From Sipunculus nudus (taxonomy: Eukaryota; Annelida; Sipuncula; Golfingiida; Sipunculidae), in NCBI GenBank assembly GCA_026874595.1, contig CM049322.1:40726840-40790839 (forward strand): a stretch of DNA of 64,000 bases, read 5' to 3'. Made by a program: the position numbers and the translations under genes. Position 1 is the stretch's first letter. The number at the start of each line of letters is the position of its first letter. A model generated the notes under the pieces. It was not told where the DNA came from. It was given only the letters and a program-made list of their open reading frames with translations, and ran no database searches. Positions 35,394 through 47,935 of the stretch are shown here, piece after piece.

Positions 35394-36748
35394 ACTAATG
35401 AAACACTCCATGATCAATATCCATGCAAACAATTATGGTGATCTCTGCATTAGTTGTTCAGATACTTCAGCTTATGTATCAAATGTTCCATTATTCCGAG
35501 CTGTACTTTGGAGTGCCATAGCTCTAAGGATATGGGTAACAGAGACCTAATTTCAGGTGTCCATGGAGACTTTTCATGGGTCTCCCTGTGTGTCAAGAAT
35601 AAAGATTCTAGGTCAAGTCATTACAATTTGTACCTTGTTGACAGATAACTACATCCTTAAAAGTCTCATAAATAGAGAAAAAAAAATTGTAAAAATTTGA
35701 AAAAATACAGGTGGCGCCACCAGTCTGCAGGAAATGATGGAACACCTCTTGATCAATATGTATGCCAAAAATCATGACCATCTGTATTGTAGTTATTGAG
35801 ATGTTGCAGTTTTTTTAAATCAAATTTTCCATTATTCTGGGGAGTAATTGGGAGCCCCACAGCTCAAATGATATGGGTAACGGAGACCTTATTTCAGGTT
35901 TCCATGGAGACTTTTCATAGGTCTCTCACTGTGTGTCAAGAATGAAGATTCTAGGTCCAGTCTTAAAGATTTGTGCCCTGTTAACAGATGTCCACATTTT
36001 TAAAGACCTCAAAAACAGAGAAAACAATTCGTAAAGAATCAAAAAATTCAGGTGGCGCCACCAGTCTGCAGAAACTGATGAAACATCTCATGATCAATAT
36101 GTATGCCAAAAATCATGACCATCAGTGATGTAGTTAATGAGATACTGAAGTTTTTGTATGAAATTTTTCACTATTCTGGGGGGGTACTTTGGGGCCCCAT
36201 AGCTCAAAGGATTTGGGTAACAGAGACCTAGTTTATGGTTTCCATGGAGACTTTTCATAGGTCTCTCACTGTGTCAAGAATGAAGATTCTAGGTCCAGTC
36301 TTTACGATTTGTGCCCTGTTAACAGTTGTTCACATTTTTAAAGGTCTCAAAAATAGAGAAAAAAATTCGTAAAAAATCTAAAAATACAGGTGGCGCCACC
36401 AATCTGTGGGAACTGAAGAAACATCTCATGATAAATATGTATGCCAAAAATCATGACCATCAGTGTCGTAGTTAATGAGATATTAAAGTTTTTGTATGAA
36501 AATTTTGACTATTCTGGGGGGTACTTTGGGGCCCAATAGCTCGAAGGATATGGGTAACAGAGACCTAATTTCTGGTTTCCAAGGAGATTTTTCATTGACC
36601 TCTCAGAATGTAAAGTTACAAGATTCTAAGTCCAGCGGTTACGATTTGTGCCAGGTTAACGGACAGACGGACAGACAGACGGACAGACGGACGACGGACA
36701 AAGAGTGATCGCTATAGCTCAGCATGACTGAAAGTCAGCTGAGCTAAA
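35394..36748 (+). mobile_element. Second A-type unit in tandem, lacking a 5' end
   Basis: Immediately after the first 3' terminus the sequence resumes inside an A monomer (CTAATGAAACACTCCATGAT), runs through four monomers and reaches a second GGACAGACGG run and a second 3' hairpin (TAGCTCAGCATGACTGAAAG, TCAGCTGAGCTA). The C-type host resumes at TCAAGAAAGCTGTC (36751). The host target, cataaaatcaag, is uninterrupted at about 58786. Confidence 0.75.
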
Positions 36749-39127
36749 AATCAAGAAAGCTGTCAAGGATGTATAAACCTACAAAATTTCAGGTAGATAA
36801 GTCAAACCCCTGCCAAGATATGAGTAATTTTATTCCAAGTCAGATGAACAGATGGATGTTGTGCAAAAATGGTTGCAGGTAGCGCCACCATTTTTAGTGT
36901 ATGTTATAAAGTTATCCAAGGGGTACATTTGTACCAAATTTTTAGCCTGATCGGTCAAACGGTTCCGGAGATATGTGGGTTTATGTTTGGAAACAGACGC
37001 GCAAATGGATGCAAGGCAGAGGAAAGGTCAGAGGTCAACCAAAAATGAAAGCGCAGCAGTTCACATGTGACCCGATCATAATTCCGAATTTACAAAAATT
37101 CTGCCCAGTGGTTACGGGGGAGTTCTCGGGAAACCTGTGCGGCAGTGGAGGTCACAGAGGCAGCGGCGTCCAACTGAAAACATAGCATCCACAAAACTCT
37201 GTTTTGGCAGATACAATGATTGTAGCTGGCATCACCAGTCTTGTATACAAGGAAGAGATATATACATATGCCCAATGTCAGACTGATATGTCAAACCCCT
37301 TCTGTGAAATAAGCAGGGCCATTCACTGTGCAAAAATTATTGTAGGTGGTGCCACAAGTCTTGTACACTATACAGCTACCCGACATGTATAAACATGCCC
37401 AATTTTACGCTGATGTATTAAATTCCTCTGTAGAAATAAGCATCCGCATACACTGAAAAAGTCAATGTAGGTGGCACCACCTGTCTTGTAAATGAGTATA
37501 CCATCAAAGACACATAGACAGGCCAAAATATCAGGCCAATACATCAAACTTCCCCAGAGTTTGATGCACTGGGTTGACGAGGCTTAGGTGAATAAGGCAG
37601 TTGCCTACGAGTGAACTGTGACAAATTGTTTCCTCAAGCTACTGCCCTGAGTGAACTCTTGACCTGCACCTGGCTAGTCTGAGTGAACTTTTGACCTGTA
37701 CTTGGCTGCACTGGAGAAACTCTTGACCTGTTGCTTAATCTGACACAGTTGGCAACCTGCAAAAGCTATCAATAGATCCAGGCTGAACTTTGGTGCCAAA
37801 TCTGATGCAATGAGCAGTCTGCCAAAGCTATAAATAGAATGCAGCTACTGCACTGAGTGAACTCTTGACCTATACCTGGCTGCTCTTCTTACAATCCAGG
37901 CACTGTGCCAAACTATTTATAGAGCTGACATCATCTTGGCTAATGGCCAACATTAAGGCACTGGCAATCTGCCAATGGTAAACCAAGTGCTGCCATCTGT
38001 ACACAAAAGTGGTCCCTACTTGAAATCACTTTAAAATGAATTTTTCCAATACAAAATGCTTTACAGCTGACTTTTTATAAAATCATTCATGTGGAACCAT
38101 TAATGACAATTATTATAAGAATTATTGTAGGGATTATTCTTGTAAAATATTTAACAAACTGGCTTCAGTGGCAACAGTCGAAAAATGTTTCACAGGTTTA
38201 TAACTCATATAGGAAGATAGAGCAAACTGGCTAAGTTCAGCTTCCTGTAGCTCAGCCAAAAAGCACTAAACCAAAACCACTTGAACAAACTTGAATTATC
38301 AACATCTGCGGATAATTAATGTGGGGGATTTAAGAAATTGGCGGTGTGGTTTTTGAGAAGAAGATTTTTGTAGCCACTGAACTAAAATGGGCTGTTATGG
38401 CATATGACTAAATACAGCTTCCCATGACTTAGCCAAAAGTCACTGAACAGAGACCATTTGAACAAACTTTAGAAAGCACTACCCTAGGATCATTTCTGTG
38501 TGATATTAAACATTTTGGCCATATGGTTTCAGAGAAGAAATTTTTTGTAGCCCTCAGTGTGATACAGGCACTGATGACCCTGTACAGAAAAAGCGGATGC
38601 AGGTGGTGCCACCAATACCTCAATTTCAGATATGACCTATGTGACCAACATTGGCATAAAATTTGGTGATGATAGCTCCAGCTGTTTCTGAGATTTAAAT
38701 TTAATATGCTTTTTCAGACAGATGACAAAGTTCAACCTCCTGTAACTCAGCCAAAAATCTCTGAACTGGTGCCATTTGAACAAACTTGAGAGAGATTGTT
38801 CCAGGGATCATTTCTGTGAAATATAGGAAAATTTGGCTGGACAGATTCGGAGAAGAAGATTTTTAAAGCTTTTTTAGCTTTGTCCCTATAAAATCTAAGA
38901 AAATGCAGTAGAAAAAAAAATAAACAAAATCCGATATAGTTTTTTGGATGACTGATTATTTGCAAAAACTTTGGTGATGCTATCTCCTGCCGTTTTTGAG
39001 ATAGCTAAGGGTAACGTACAGACGACGCACGACATACGACGCACGACACAAGATGGATGACGCCGCACCATCGCATAAGCTCACAGGTTCGCTAAAAAGT
39101 GTCTGAAAACCATACCTTTTTTTGCCT

Positions 39128-40238
39128 AACATGTATTTTTTATGAGAGAATTACCCTAAGTCAAACCACTCTGAAGCAAAGTCACAGCTGAGGTAACAGT
39201 TAAATAAATTTAATATATATCCTATATCATTACTTTAACTACTTGTCACATGATTACATCTACTGCAAGCTTATTCAAGACTAGCAAATAAACAGCACTG
39301 CGAAGATGATTAAGACAGATTGAAGCTCTGTATTCTTACAACACAAACAATCCAAAAGATACATGTGAGGGTTAAAAAATACTTAATACCATTAAAAATG
39401 TGGGTTTAACCAGCAAATTCAAGGAATTTATGTCCTCCGCTTCCGCGTCTGGGATGATTTTAAAGTCTGTAGTGACTAAGTTCTGCCTTCAAGTCTGGGA
39501 AGATTTTAAAGTCTGTGGTGACAAAGTGCAAATAGTTTTAGCCATGCTCAACAGATGGCAGCTCATGGCAGTTACTGCATTACAAAAATTACATACCAGC
39601 TAAAACAATCAAGAGTTACTGGAAATACCATGTATTTAAACAGTAAGTCTGTTGGAATTCTATATAATGACATTGAGATTATTATGATAACAGCAAGTAC
39701 TAATTGTATAAATACAGACAAAAAGGAAGCAGAAAGAGGTAGAAGAGTTATTCTTCCTTTTAGGGCAAATAAAAGCATGAGAAAAGATTATCAACCATGA
39801 TATAAAACAGAACAGGCCTAAAAAATTCAAATGGTTCAGGACCTCCAGTAGCATAAGATTTTTCCAGGGAAAGGAGCATTGTAAGGTACATTCTGTATGT
39901 TAAAACAGACCAAACTTTTTAAAATACTTCTGGAACAGAGGTGTCACAAATAGGATTAACTGGACATGACATGCCACCTGTGACAGTTACCAGAATATGA
40001 CTGTGATTATCATGAGCAGGAAACAGAACTGAAAACAATTACAAGACACATGCTTTTACTTTGGGAATTATGCCACTGAGTCAAAATATGCTTCAATTAG
40101 CCACTGAGACTAACCAGTTGGCAACTTGATGAAATTCAGGACCAAAAGCCACCTGCTCCCATATATGATGGGGATTTTTCATCACTCATGACCTGACTCA
40201 CGCCTTTACAAAATTGTGTGTATAATCATCTGAGTCTC
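39128..40238. other. AMPD intron, no gene recognised
   Basis: AT-rich. A short diverged tandem duplication (GATTTTAAAGTCTGTAGTGA near 39453 and GATTTTAAAGTCTGTGGTGA near 39503) is the only structure noticed. Confidence 0.45.
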
Positions 40239-40691
40239 ATTAAAGGTGCCCATTCACCTGCCTTTTGAAAAAGAATTTATGTGATTTCTGGTTTCTTCTG
40301 TGTATTAATGATCTAAGGAAATTTTGGTTGTGGAAATTTCTTATAATGCCTTTGTGAAGGATGTATAAACTTGTTTATCAACAACATGTATGTTTAATCA
40401 CAACGTTAACTAATGGGAAAAACATGTAACCTGTAATAAAAGTTGGTAGGCTGCATATATGCTGAGGCAGAAAGGTCACTTTATCTCTTGTTTATCTGAT
40501 TTGTTGTCGGATGCACTTGTTGAATTTGTTTTGATTATTTGGGGGGCCCCCAACATATTGTAAACACATTGATATCAACTAAACAAGCAGCGGATGTGCA
40601 GTGATGTCCGTGTTTTTGGCCTATTTTTACTAAAGCTCAAAGGGATTACCTTTAGTTTATAATGATCAAATTGGTGATTGGGCCCCTATTA
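40239..40691 (+). mobile_element. ~450-bp MITE, GGTGCCCATTCACC end
   Basis: Ends ATTAAAGGTGCCCATTCACC and GGTGATTGGGCCCCTATTA are inverted copies (GG(T/G)GCCCA(T/A)TCACC). A degenerate inverted copy lies at 2700-3165. The ends resemble those of the 500-bp MITE at 29868 and 44132, but the interiors differ. Confidence 0.65.
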
Positions 40692-41199
40692 GTCTGACTG
40701 GTGTGAACAGATTATTGTTCACAAGAATGAAATGAAAGGACACAATCGATCCCCTCTTTAGGCTCATCCTGATCAGCCGACAGATGGCGCTGTGAAAGCA
40801 GACTTCCAATTAAAGCAGAAAATGGTGTTTGTCAAATTTTTGTTAATGAAAACAGAATAATTAATATATTTCAAAAGTGTTTTCCTTTTTCTTGGTTCTT
40901 GGTTATACCAATCATGTATTTGGGCATACTGGTCACATGATCAATATATATGCAAATTTTGTATTGACTGCTACAGCTGTTCTTAAGATATGGCGCCTAT
41001 TGATATTTTGCTGAAAAGAGTCTCAATTTCTTACGTGCTAAAAAATTGTGTTGCCTCAATACAGGTCCAGTACTGTCAAAACCCTGTATACATGCTGTTG
41101 GTATGATGGTATTGATGAGACAAATTATTTCAACTTAATAAACAAACACTAAATATTTGTTCAGCACTCCTGGATATTTAGAAAAGTCTGATTTTAAAG

Positions 41200-41450
41200 T
41201 ACCATGCATATATCATCTTTTTTTTTATTTTTGTGCTCAATTGAGCTAAAAAAGAGGACACCATGACCTAATTTTATGTTTCAAAAGATATTGATCCAGG
41301 AACTCACCCAGTGTAAACTAACAAGGTTTTGGTCATGCAGGGTATGATTTAGATGTGTCCTGTTAATGAGCAGTTGACCAGATGTACAACAGACACAGGG
41401 TGATCACTATAGCTCATCAGCTGACTTCGGAAGTCACCTGAGCTAAATAA
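41200..41450 (+). mobile_element. Decayed A-type 3' end
   Basis: Contains GGACACCATGACCTAATTTTATG-like monomer sequence, then CAGACACAGGGTGATCACTA and TAGCTCATCAGCTGAC...GTCACCTGAGCTAAATAA, a degenerate form of the A-type hairpin. No 5' end is found. Confidence 0.5.
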
Positions 41451-42299
41451 CTTTAATGATTCTGAAGAGAGTTCTAAGACACCAAATTACCAAAAACAGG
41501 GGCATAAACTGAACGATACTGAATGATACATAATCAATATTTACACTGGAAGATCACAATCTCATAGTGAATCACTGAGAAACCGTTAACAAGACTAGTA
41601 TTCAACATGATAACAGGTGTGGGTGCTTGTTAGAAGTGGAGCACTGTGTAAGTTATAGACCTGTAAATGACTGTGGTAGATATCACACAAAACTCAAGGG
41701 TTGTTAACACGTTTATATGCAGAGCAACTCTTCACAAACTAACCCCTGGTGGACTGCAGCAGTAACATAATATAAGTGGGACTTATTTATGTGTATATAT
41801 GTGTATATATGTGTCTCACAGTATGTGAGAATTACTGCTTGCACAAGCTTTCTAGATCAGTGTCGTATATTGCGGGTTTATTTCTATACAGCCAACTGGA
41901 CATCTATAAATACAGTGTAGCCTAATTATATTACTTTCACCAGTTCAATTTTTGTATTATTCAATTTATATTAATAATGCATCATAATATTTGAAGTCTT
42001 TCACTGGGATATCAATGTAATTTATATACTGGCAGCTAAAAAACCCAAAAGAACATATAATTCTATTAGAGTTATTGATTTTGTTGACATTTCAAGGATG
42101 GTCAAGTAATAAGCTCTAAATATCAAATGTCTTTATACTAAAATTATCAGCTTTGCTTTAAGCTAAATACTATGCAAAAGATCACACATTCTCTATGTAA
42201 AACTCCCCCAAACATGGTCAAACAGTGTTCTAATCAATTGCATGGAGAAGGTCTTAATGCTGCCAGTATGAGGTAGAGGAGTCTTTAATTCAGCCAGCT

Positions 42300-42680
42300 G
42301 TGGCTGAATGTACACCAGAATTTGAGTTGACATTTAAATGCATGGGTACCACTATTGGGTTTTCATGTACATTAAGCTTATTCCTTGATAAAATGGAGAG
42401 TACAGTGTTGGTAAAGTTTGTTGTTAAAGTTTTCCAGTTTGTGGCTAATCAAACAATGGAGTCCAAAGATTTGTTTAAAACAATTAAAGATGCTGATTTC
42501 CCTGCATTGTGGCCAGAATTTCGAGTAAAGAATAAAAAAAGCTCCCACTTTCTTGCCCATATTATACATTTTGTACATATGACAAAGTCTTTGGATATAT
42601 ATCCAAAATCAGTTGTTAAAGGACCAAACCTTTGCATTTTTACAGATCTTACAGGAATTATATTACATCTTGGCCATTAA
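42300..42680 (+). CDS. Unidentified 126-codon open frame inside AMPD intron
   Basis: An ATG-initiated frame with a rather ordinary amino-acid composition (for example ESKDLFKTIKDADFPALWPE and FRVKNKKSSHFLAHIIHFVH). I do not recognise a family. It lies on the strand opposite AMPD, has no visible promoter or partner exon, and its neighbourhood is AT-rich. It could be a decayed transposon fragment or chance. A 73-codon frame at 43602-43823 on the same strand (FLPFTDCKKEKIMKRAEILH) is similarly unassigned. Confidence 0.15.
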   Translation: MAECTPEFELTFKCMGTTIGFSCTLSLFLDKMESTVLVKFVVKVFQFVANQTMESKDLFKTIKDADFPALWPEFRVKNKKSSHFLAHIIHFVHMTKSLDIYPKSVVKGPNLCIFTDLTGIILHLGH

Positions 42681-44131
42681 GTATTCATCATATTTTTTTA
42701 TAAAACATAATGATCATAAAATTGTCTTGAAAATTTCTGATTCCTAACCACTGCTTCCTAAGTACCAATCAAATTTTAAAATGCCAGTCAATCCAAGTTA
42801 TGTTCATATAAATGTGCGGACCTTAAATAAAGGTTAGGTATGTAACTGTTAGTACCATAGGTAGGTATGAATATACTGATTTCTTTAATGCTGTACAATA
42901 GTAATGTTTTGTGCTTTTTCTAGAAAGAGATCTTATTTGTTCTGGTTCTAGTGAAATTATGGATCAATATATTGCAATAAGCAAATAATTTTGAAGCAAT
43001 TGGCTTGACACTGTATAAAAGCCACCAAATCAAGTGGCGTCTCTTTCTTTTCCCATTTTTTTCTGTTTGTAGTTATTCAATTTACTTTATATATTTTAAA
43101 TATATAAAAATAATATTATTAATATCACAGTCTTACAATTCTTCAATTTTAGGAAATGTGAAAAAAGTCTGTGACACATGTTTTCAATAATATATGCTTA
43201 ACTTAAACACTATGCTGTGCTTTAATATTACATGCAGAAAATAATAATATTTGAAGAGCAAATTACACAGAAAACATCAAGAGAAATTTGATTCTCATTA
43301 CATACAGTAGTCTCATGGTAAGAGAAAGTTCCAAAATGTCTCAACTTTTCTGCTTTTCGTACATTTTCTGTATTGACTGTATTATTTAAATTGGTTGAAC
43401 ACAGTTAGTTTACAGCCCATCCACCAGGGGTATTTTGGGTGAATCAAGCATGGCCAACCAACACCACACTCAGTTCGAAGTACCTGCACCATCTGTTGAC
43501 GTCAGTTCATAATACACAATGCCACCACCAGGGGGCTCTGCCATAAAGGAACATGAATTTATGAAATATGACATAACAAATAAGCAAAACCATACATATG
43601 CATGAGACCATCTATCAAATGGCTTACTAACAAATATGAGTTACAGTATGAAATAAAATTTCTTCCATTTACTGATTGTAAGAAAGAAAAGATTATGAAG
43701 AGAGCTGAGATTCTTCATCCATCAAATATGGACAAAAAAACATGTTCACTGTTTATAAACTTATTTGATCAGATAAAAAGCAAACTAGGTCTAGGACTCA
43801 GATATGAAGACATTTTTTTTTAATATGACAAAGATTCTACATAAAACAAACGAAGGACAGAGAAATCGGAATCTTAGAATCAATTTAAGCAGGCCATGGA
43901 CCATGACACTCCAACGAATTCCTGGATAAAATTCCACCTGACAAGCATCCAAATGATATTACTATCCCCCTTTGATGATAACTATTTTTGGTCCCTAGTA
44001 TTTGGGTATTTTTTTGCATTATGTTCAGTACCACTACCACAGCATTCCATTGGTTTTGGTTATGACCATTTTGAAGAAGGTTTGATCTCCATCTGTCCTG
44101 CTGACCATTCAAAAATCCTGATATGGCAAGC

Positions 44132-44637
44132 TTAAAGGGGCCCATTCACCTATTAAGCGTGTTGAGTCAACAATAAAATAGCTTCTCCCCTTTAAAATAA
44201 ATCTGTAACTGCCAAAATATTGCTCTGAAACCGTTTGCTTTCCCCCTGCAAACGAATGTTAAAAACAGTGGACCAGGCTCAATGACAGGTGTCAACATAA
44301 ACACAGCACGTGGGGCCTTGCACATCGCTGAGCCAAAACACCTTTCAATCAGGAGATGCCCTGACTGACTAGGCCAAAAAAAATGTAATACATGTTTCTG
44401 CTGGCTGAAAATCCCTTATTGCACCTCTTAATCAGACCTCTGGTCACACGGCCTTGTTATGGTAAACAGACTGTGTTAACCAACAAGCAGAGCCATAACA
44501 TGGTGTTAAACAGCCGTATGCAAGGAAATGAGACTGTGTGTTTGGATGGTTTTGCTGGGAAACATTTGTAGAAAGTAATAATGAACTGACAGTGTGAAAG
44601 AATAGGCATAATTTAGCTCCTGATTATGTCCCTTTAA
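44132..44637. mobile_element. ~500-bp MITE, TTAAAGGG ends (copy 2)
   Basis: Matches 29868-30368 closely throughout. Ends TTAAAGGGGCCCATTCACC and ATTATGTCCCTTTAA; TTAA at both edges is compatible with a TTAA-targeting element, though this is inference from two copies. Confidence 0.7.
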
Positions 44638-45989
44638 GACAACGGTTAGCTCAGGGCACCATATGAAGTACGCACTTGATTTACTTCTATATCCTATCCT
44701 TTATTGTGATTTAGTACAAAAGAGTTACAGTAACCTACATGTGGGTTTATGATAGCAGATATATATACACCGGTAGAGCTGGGTATCACCAGACAAATAA
44801 CAACATATTGATACTTGATACAGTATGGGAATACGCAAGCCAATTTGCAGACATTTTGCCTCACACAATTATACATGCCAAGAAATAACCAAAGAACAGC
44901 ACTGCATGGGGAATCATTATGTTTTCGCCCTGTCTGGAACCACATGGCTCCTGGCAAAGACTTTTCACACTTGTAAGTAAGGCAACAGATTAAAATAGAA
45001 AATGTTGGAGGTTATAATGGTGACAACGAAACAGCTAAGTCAACAACCTGGACAACAGCCATAAATGAAGTCAAACAAAATCAGAAACTGCCTTTATCTA
45101 CTTTGAGTGGAGCAGACCTACCAAATCACTGGCCAAGGTATACTTTAAAATACACTTATTCAAAAACATGTTTCATATGCACATCAATAAACTGTATTTA
45201 GTAATCCAGGTAATCCATGAATATCTATCTGTTCTGGCTTACTATATCAAAGACATGAACTTGACATCAATGACATGAACATCCTAACCATGACATTTTA
45301 CAAACCTAAAGACGAAACTGCAGGGAATCTTTATTGTATGAACTCTTAATTGAAGACACTTCAGACAGTCCAATGACATTGACACTAAGATATACATAAT
45401 CTCTCTAATACTGTCACCTCAGTATTATGGGATATTAAAATATAACTCCCAGTCACCCCCAAAACTTGAGGGTTTCAGTTTTCAGAGTTAATAGAACTAG
45501 TTTCTAACCATCTAACAATGAGTCACCATTTGTTTTGTTTAAGTCACTTTGGCCTCCACCAGGAGTGTATACATTCACCCCCGTTTGTGTGTTTGTGACT
45601 TTGTAAATGTGTTTGTGTGTTTGTTCATGACATTACTCCCCTTTTCTGAACAGAATCTCATGAAATTCTCAGGGCATTTCCTGAATGGGCGAAGGAAGAA
45701 TCGATTAGATTCTGGTGTGTCACATGGTCAGGATTAAGGGACATCATCAAGGAATATTCACAAAAGTTCAGCCACTTATGCATGAGTGAACCTGGAAATA
45801 CGGCCCGAATAAGTGAAGGTCCATAAGGTGGAAGCTTGTGTTCCTTGGAATGCAGATTTCTAGTTTAAAGATAGGTCCGTGAGCAGTTGGTGACATCATA
45901 CATTTAATGATGATGAAGGTAATGATAAGATGAAAATTTGGAATAAAAAATAGCGTTTTAGATAGAGCTATTATGTACATAAGTCCATG
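44638..45989. other. AMPD intron, no gene recognised
   Basis: No recognised gene. At 45549-45740 a TTTGGCCTCCACCAGGAGTG segment with GTGTGTTTGT runs may belong to an interspersed repeat; related CCTCCACCAAA strings occur at 46310-46330. Confidence 0.4.
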
Positions 45990-46336
45990 GAATAATACTG
46001 GCTTTTTGGCTCAGGTGTAGAACACAGGTCTCAAAGCCTGGAGATTGTGGGTTCAAATCTCAGCCGAGGCGGTGAGATTTTTCATGGTCAGCCCCCACCC
46101 AAGGTGAGAGCTCTGCAGGCTTAATGGGAAGGTCGTGTTTCACTCACAAACGAGTGTGACTTTTGGAGGTTCCCCAGCAATGGGGATTATTACGCACCCA
46201 GGGCCCGCAGGTGCAGTAGTCACCGGGCCTGGTTATCGCCAGGATGTAAACCGGAATGGAATTCTGCAGACCTAGATGTACATACACATAGTTAAGTTAC
46301 CTCCACCAAAGGCAGTTACCTCCACCAAAAAAAAAT
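45990..46336 (+). mobile_element. tRNA-derived SINE
   Basis: A pol III A-box-like TGGCTCAGGTG at 46007-46017 and a B box GGTTCAAATCT at 46050-46060 are spaced 32 bases apart, as in a tRNA-derived head. A non-tRNA body follows (GTCACCGGGCCTGG; GGAATGGAATTCTGCAGACC) and an A-rich tail at about 46327-46336. The segment is too degenerate around the anticodon arm for a functional tRNA. Limits are approximate. Confidence 0.65.
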
Positions 46337-47935
46337 TTTATTCAGGTTAAGTAAGGGATTATCCCACAGAAGTTGTGATATAAATGCTGTGAGTGATGAT
46401 AACAGTAGGACAGAAGAAAAAAAAAAACAGTGGTTAACCTTCATTGCCATTGCAATTGTTTCACCTTATAAGATATCAAGAGAATCTAAACACCGCAATT
46501 AATAGTACTTATGCAATGTAATGTGATGTATACAACCTAAGTATATTGTTATGGGGGCATAAAGAAGCAAAGCAAACTGTCTTGCCAGACACGTGCTCCA
46601 TTTATATGGGTTTGAATCTGGGATCTTTCCTACATTTTCCCCTGAGAGAAATGTTTATGTAACATATATATTTGGGGGCTTGTCCAGGATAAAGCCCAAC
46701 TTTGGGGCCCCAGGAATGGTTGTTTGAAGTAATTTGGTAATTACAGCCATCTACCATAGTTCATCATTAAGTGTGTCTCATTGATGTTCTGATAGCAGAA
46801 TTTTCTTAAGAGAGGGTATGATTGGGTGCATATAAAAGAGGACCAAACTGTCTTGCTGGTGAAGCTTGATTTCCTGGATGTTGTCGGAATGCCAGACATG
46901 TGGTTTGAATCTGGGATCGTCCTAATATTTTTAATCTGGACAAACTTTTATGTAACAATATTTGAAATACAAGAGGCTTTCAATCCTAAATCCTCAACCC
47001 TTATGAATGAACAATTCTGCCAGACAAAAAAACCTCTTGCTTTTATGTTTGTGTTTTTAAGGATATTTGTGACTGCCTGCGAGTGCAAAAGAACATCTGA
47101 AGCTTAGGAGCAACTGCACAAAAAGATATCTTAAAAAATAAATATTTAAAAGAAAAGATGCAAAAAATCCTGTACAGCATCACAGTATACTATATATTGT
47201 AATGTATACAAAATGTATGAAGATTAACACTCAATAACTCATGCATATGTATGCTTGTTGCAACACTCATGTATGTGTACCTGAAAACATCAAATGTGAG
47301 AAATACATGTAAAAAGTGGTATTTTTTTCTCAAAAATATTTAAACATCATGCCAACTTGTCAAGCATGTCAAGAATTCACTGTAATCGTTACATGACTAT
47401 AATTTTACAAAATATTTTCTGTTTCTCTTGTATTTTTTTTGCAAAAACAGCAAACTTGATCTAAATTTTAATCTGAATTATCAAGAATACAGCAATATAT
47501 ATCTGAAGCAACAGCATATAACACAAGTTTTATATTTATTTTGATTTGAGCCAATTAACTGTATTACATATGACCATGGGAAACTTAATAATCATATATC
47601 CAAATTATATGAATATAATTTTTTTTACCAACATAAGGCTTCATTCAACCACCAGAACAATCTCTGATTGGTCAGGTTTATGAACTAGATATGCCAATAG
47701 AAACATTTTCTAAAGCACAGTCTGTCGTTATGAAACCAATTTTTTGAAGAATATTATTAAGATAACTTTTTTGAGAAACAGTCAATTCTATATGGTATGG
47801 GGCTGTATCTTCTGGAACAGTAATGTTACAATGGATTAAATGGTAGAACGAACCACGAACAATAAGAATAAAGAGAATTAAATTTACTGTCAAATATCAA
47901 CTTTTAAGCTAATATGTATCTGATGCCATGCATAC
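46337..47935. other. AMPD intron, no gene recognised
   Basis: AT-rich. A diverged pair of segments shares ACTGTCTTGC and GGTTTGAATCTGGGAT (near 46575-46622 and 46850-46917), suggesting an old duplication of roughly 290 bp. The frame at 46826-47107 covers the second copy and is not recognised. Confidence 0.4.

Larger units (their letters stand above)
31889..37216 (+). mobile_element. C-type element nested in E
   Basis: Starts ACTAGAATACGAGTAGTCAA and contains tandem monomers of about 278 bp (marker GTAGGTGG(C/T)(G/A)CCACCTG near 32040, 32316, 32594, 32872 and 33149). Resumes after the A insertion at about 36749 and ends in a hairpin-like GCATCCACAAAACTCTGTTT / TTGGCAGATAC near 37187-37214. 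The C copy at 58353-59526 lacks the A insertion, and the E copy at 50013 lacks this C element. Frames in it (32418-32768 and others) derive from the monomers. Confidence 0.78.
31697..39098 (+). mobile_element. E-type element, host of a nested C element
   Basis: Starts caaggcctacaggcctaatg followed by GCGAACCTGTG and ends CACAGGTTCGCTAAAAA: an 11-bp perfect subterminal inverted repeat with an A-tail, the same plan as family A. The part before 31889 and the part after 37216 are continuous in the second copy at 50013, across CACAAAA/TGATTGTAGCTGGC. Internal units include repeated CTGAGTGAACTCTTGACCTG (37600-37870) and CTCAGCCAAAA units (38200-38990). Just before the 3' end GACGACGCACGACATACGAC replaces the GGAC run. 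Non-coding. Confidence 0.75.
31427..39127. mobile_element. MITE (copy 2) carrying a multi-level nested insertion
   Basis: The left part (31427-31696, AAGGCAAAAAAAATAAAAGG then ATGGTTATCAGGCA) and right end (39099-39127, GTGTCTGAAAACCATACC then TTTTTTTGCCT) are the two halves of the same MITE as 29037-29340. In that uninterrupted copy the corresponding halves are adjacent. Everything between 31697 and 39098 is one E-type insertion that has itself been invaded. Confidence 0.75.
40692..44131. other. AMPD intron, mostly unrecognised
   Basis: Apart from the decayed A-type end (41200-41450) and the two unassigned open frames at 42300-42680 and 43602-43823, I see no repeat family or gene. The base composition is AT-rich. 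Confidence 0.4.

Noticed and set aside
33516-36708. Series of similar 60-107-codon frames (for example KDMGNRDLISGFQGDF)
   Set aside because: The same peptide recurs once per A monomer and again at 59587-61564; the frames drift and have no start or stop logic, so they are translated tandem repeats.
33000-36800. Possible CRISPR-like or satellite array
   Set aside because: The regular spacing of about 278 and 338 bp is that of monomers within bounded C- and A-type elements with defined ends, not of short repeats with spacers or an open-ended satellite.
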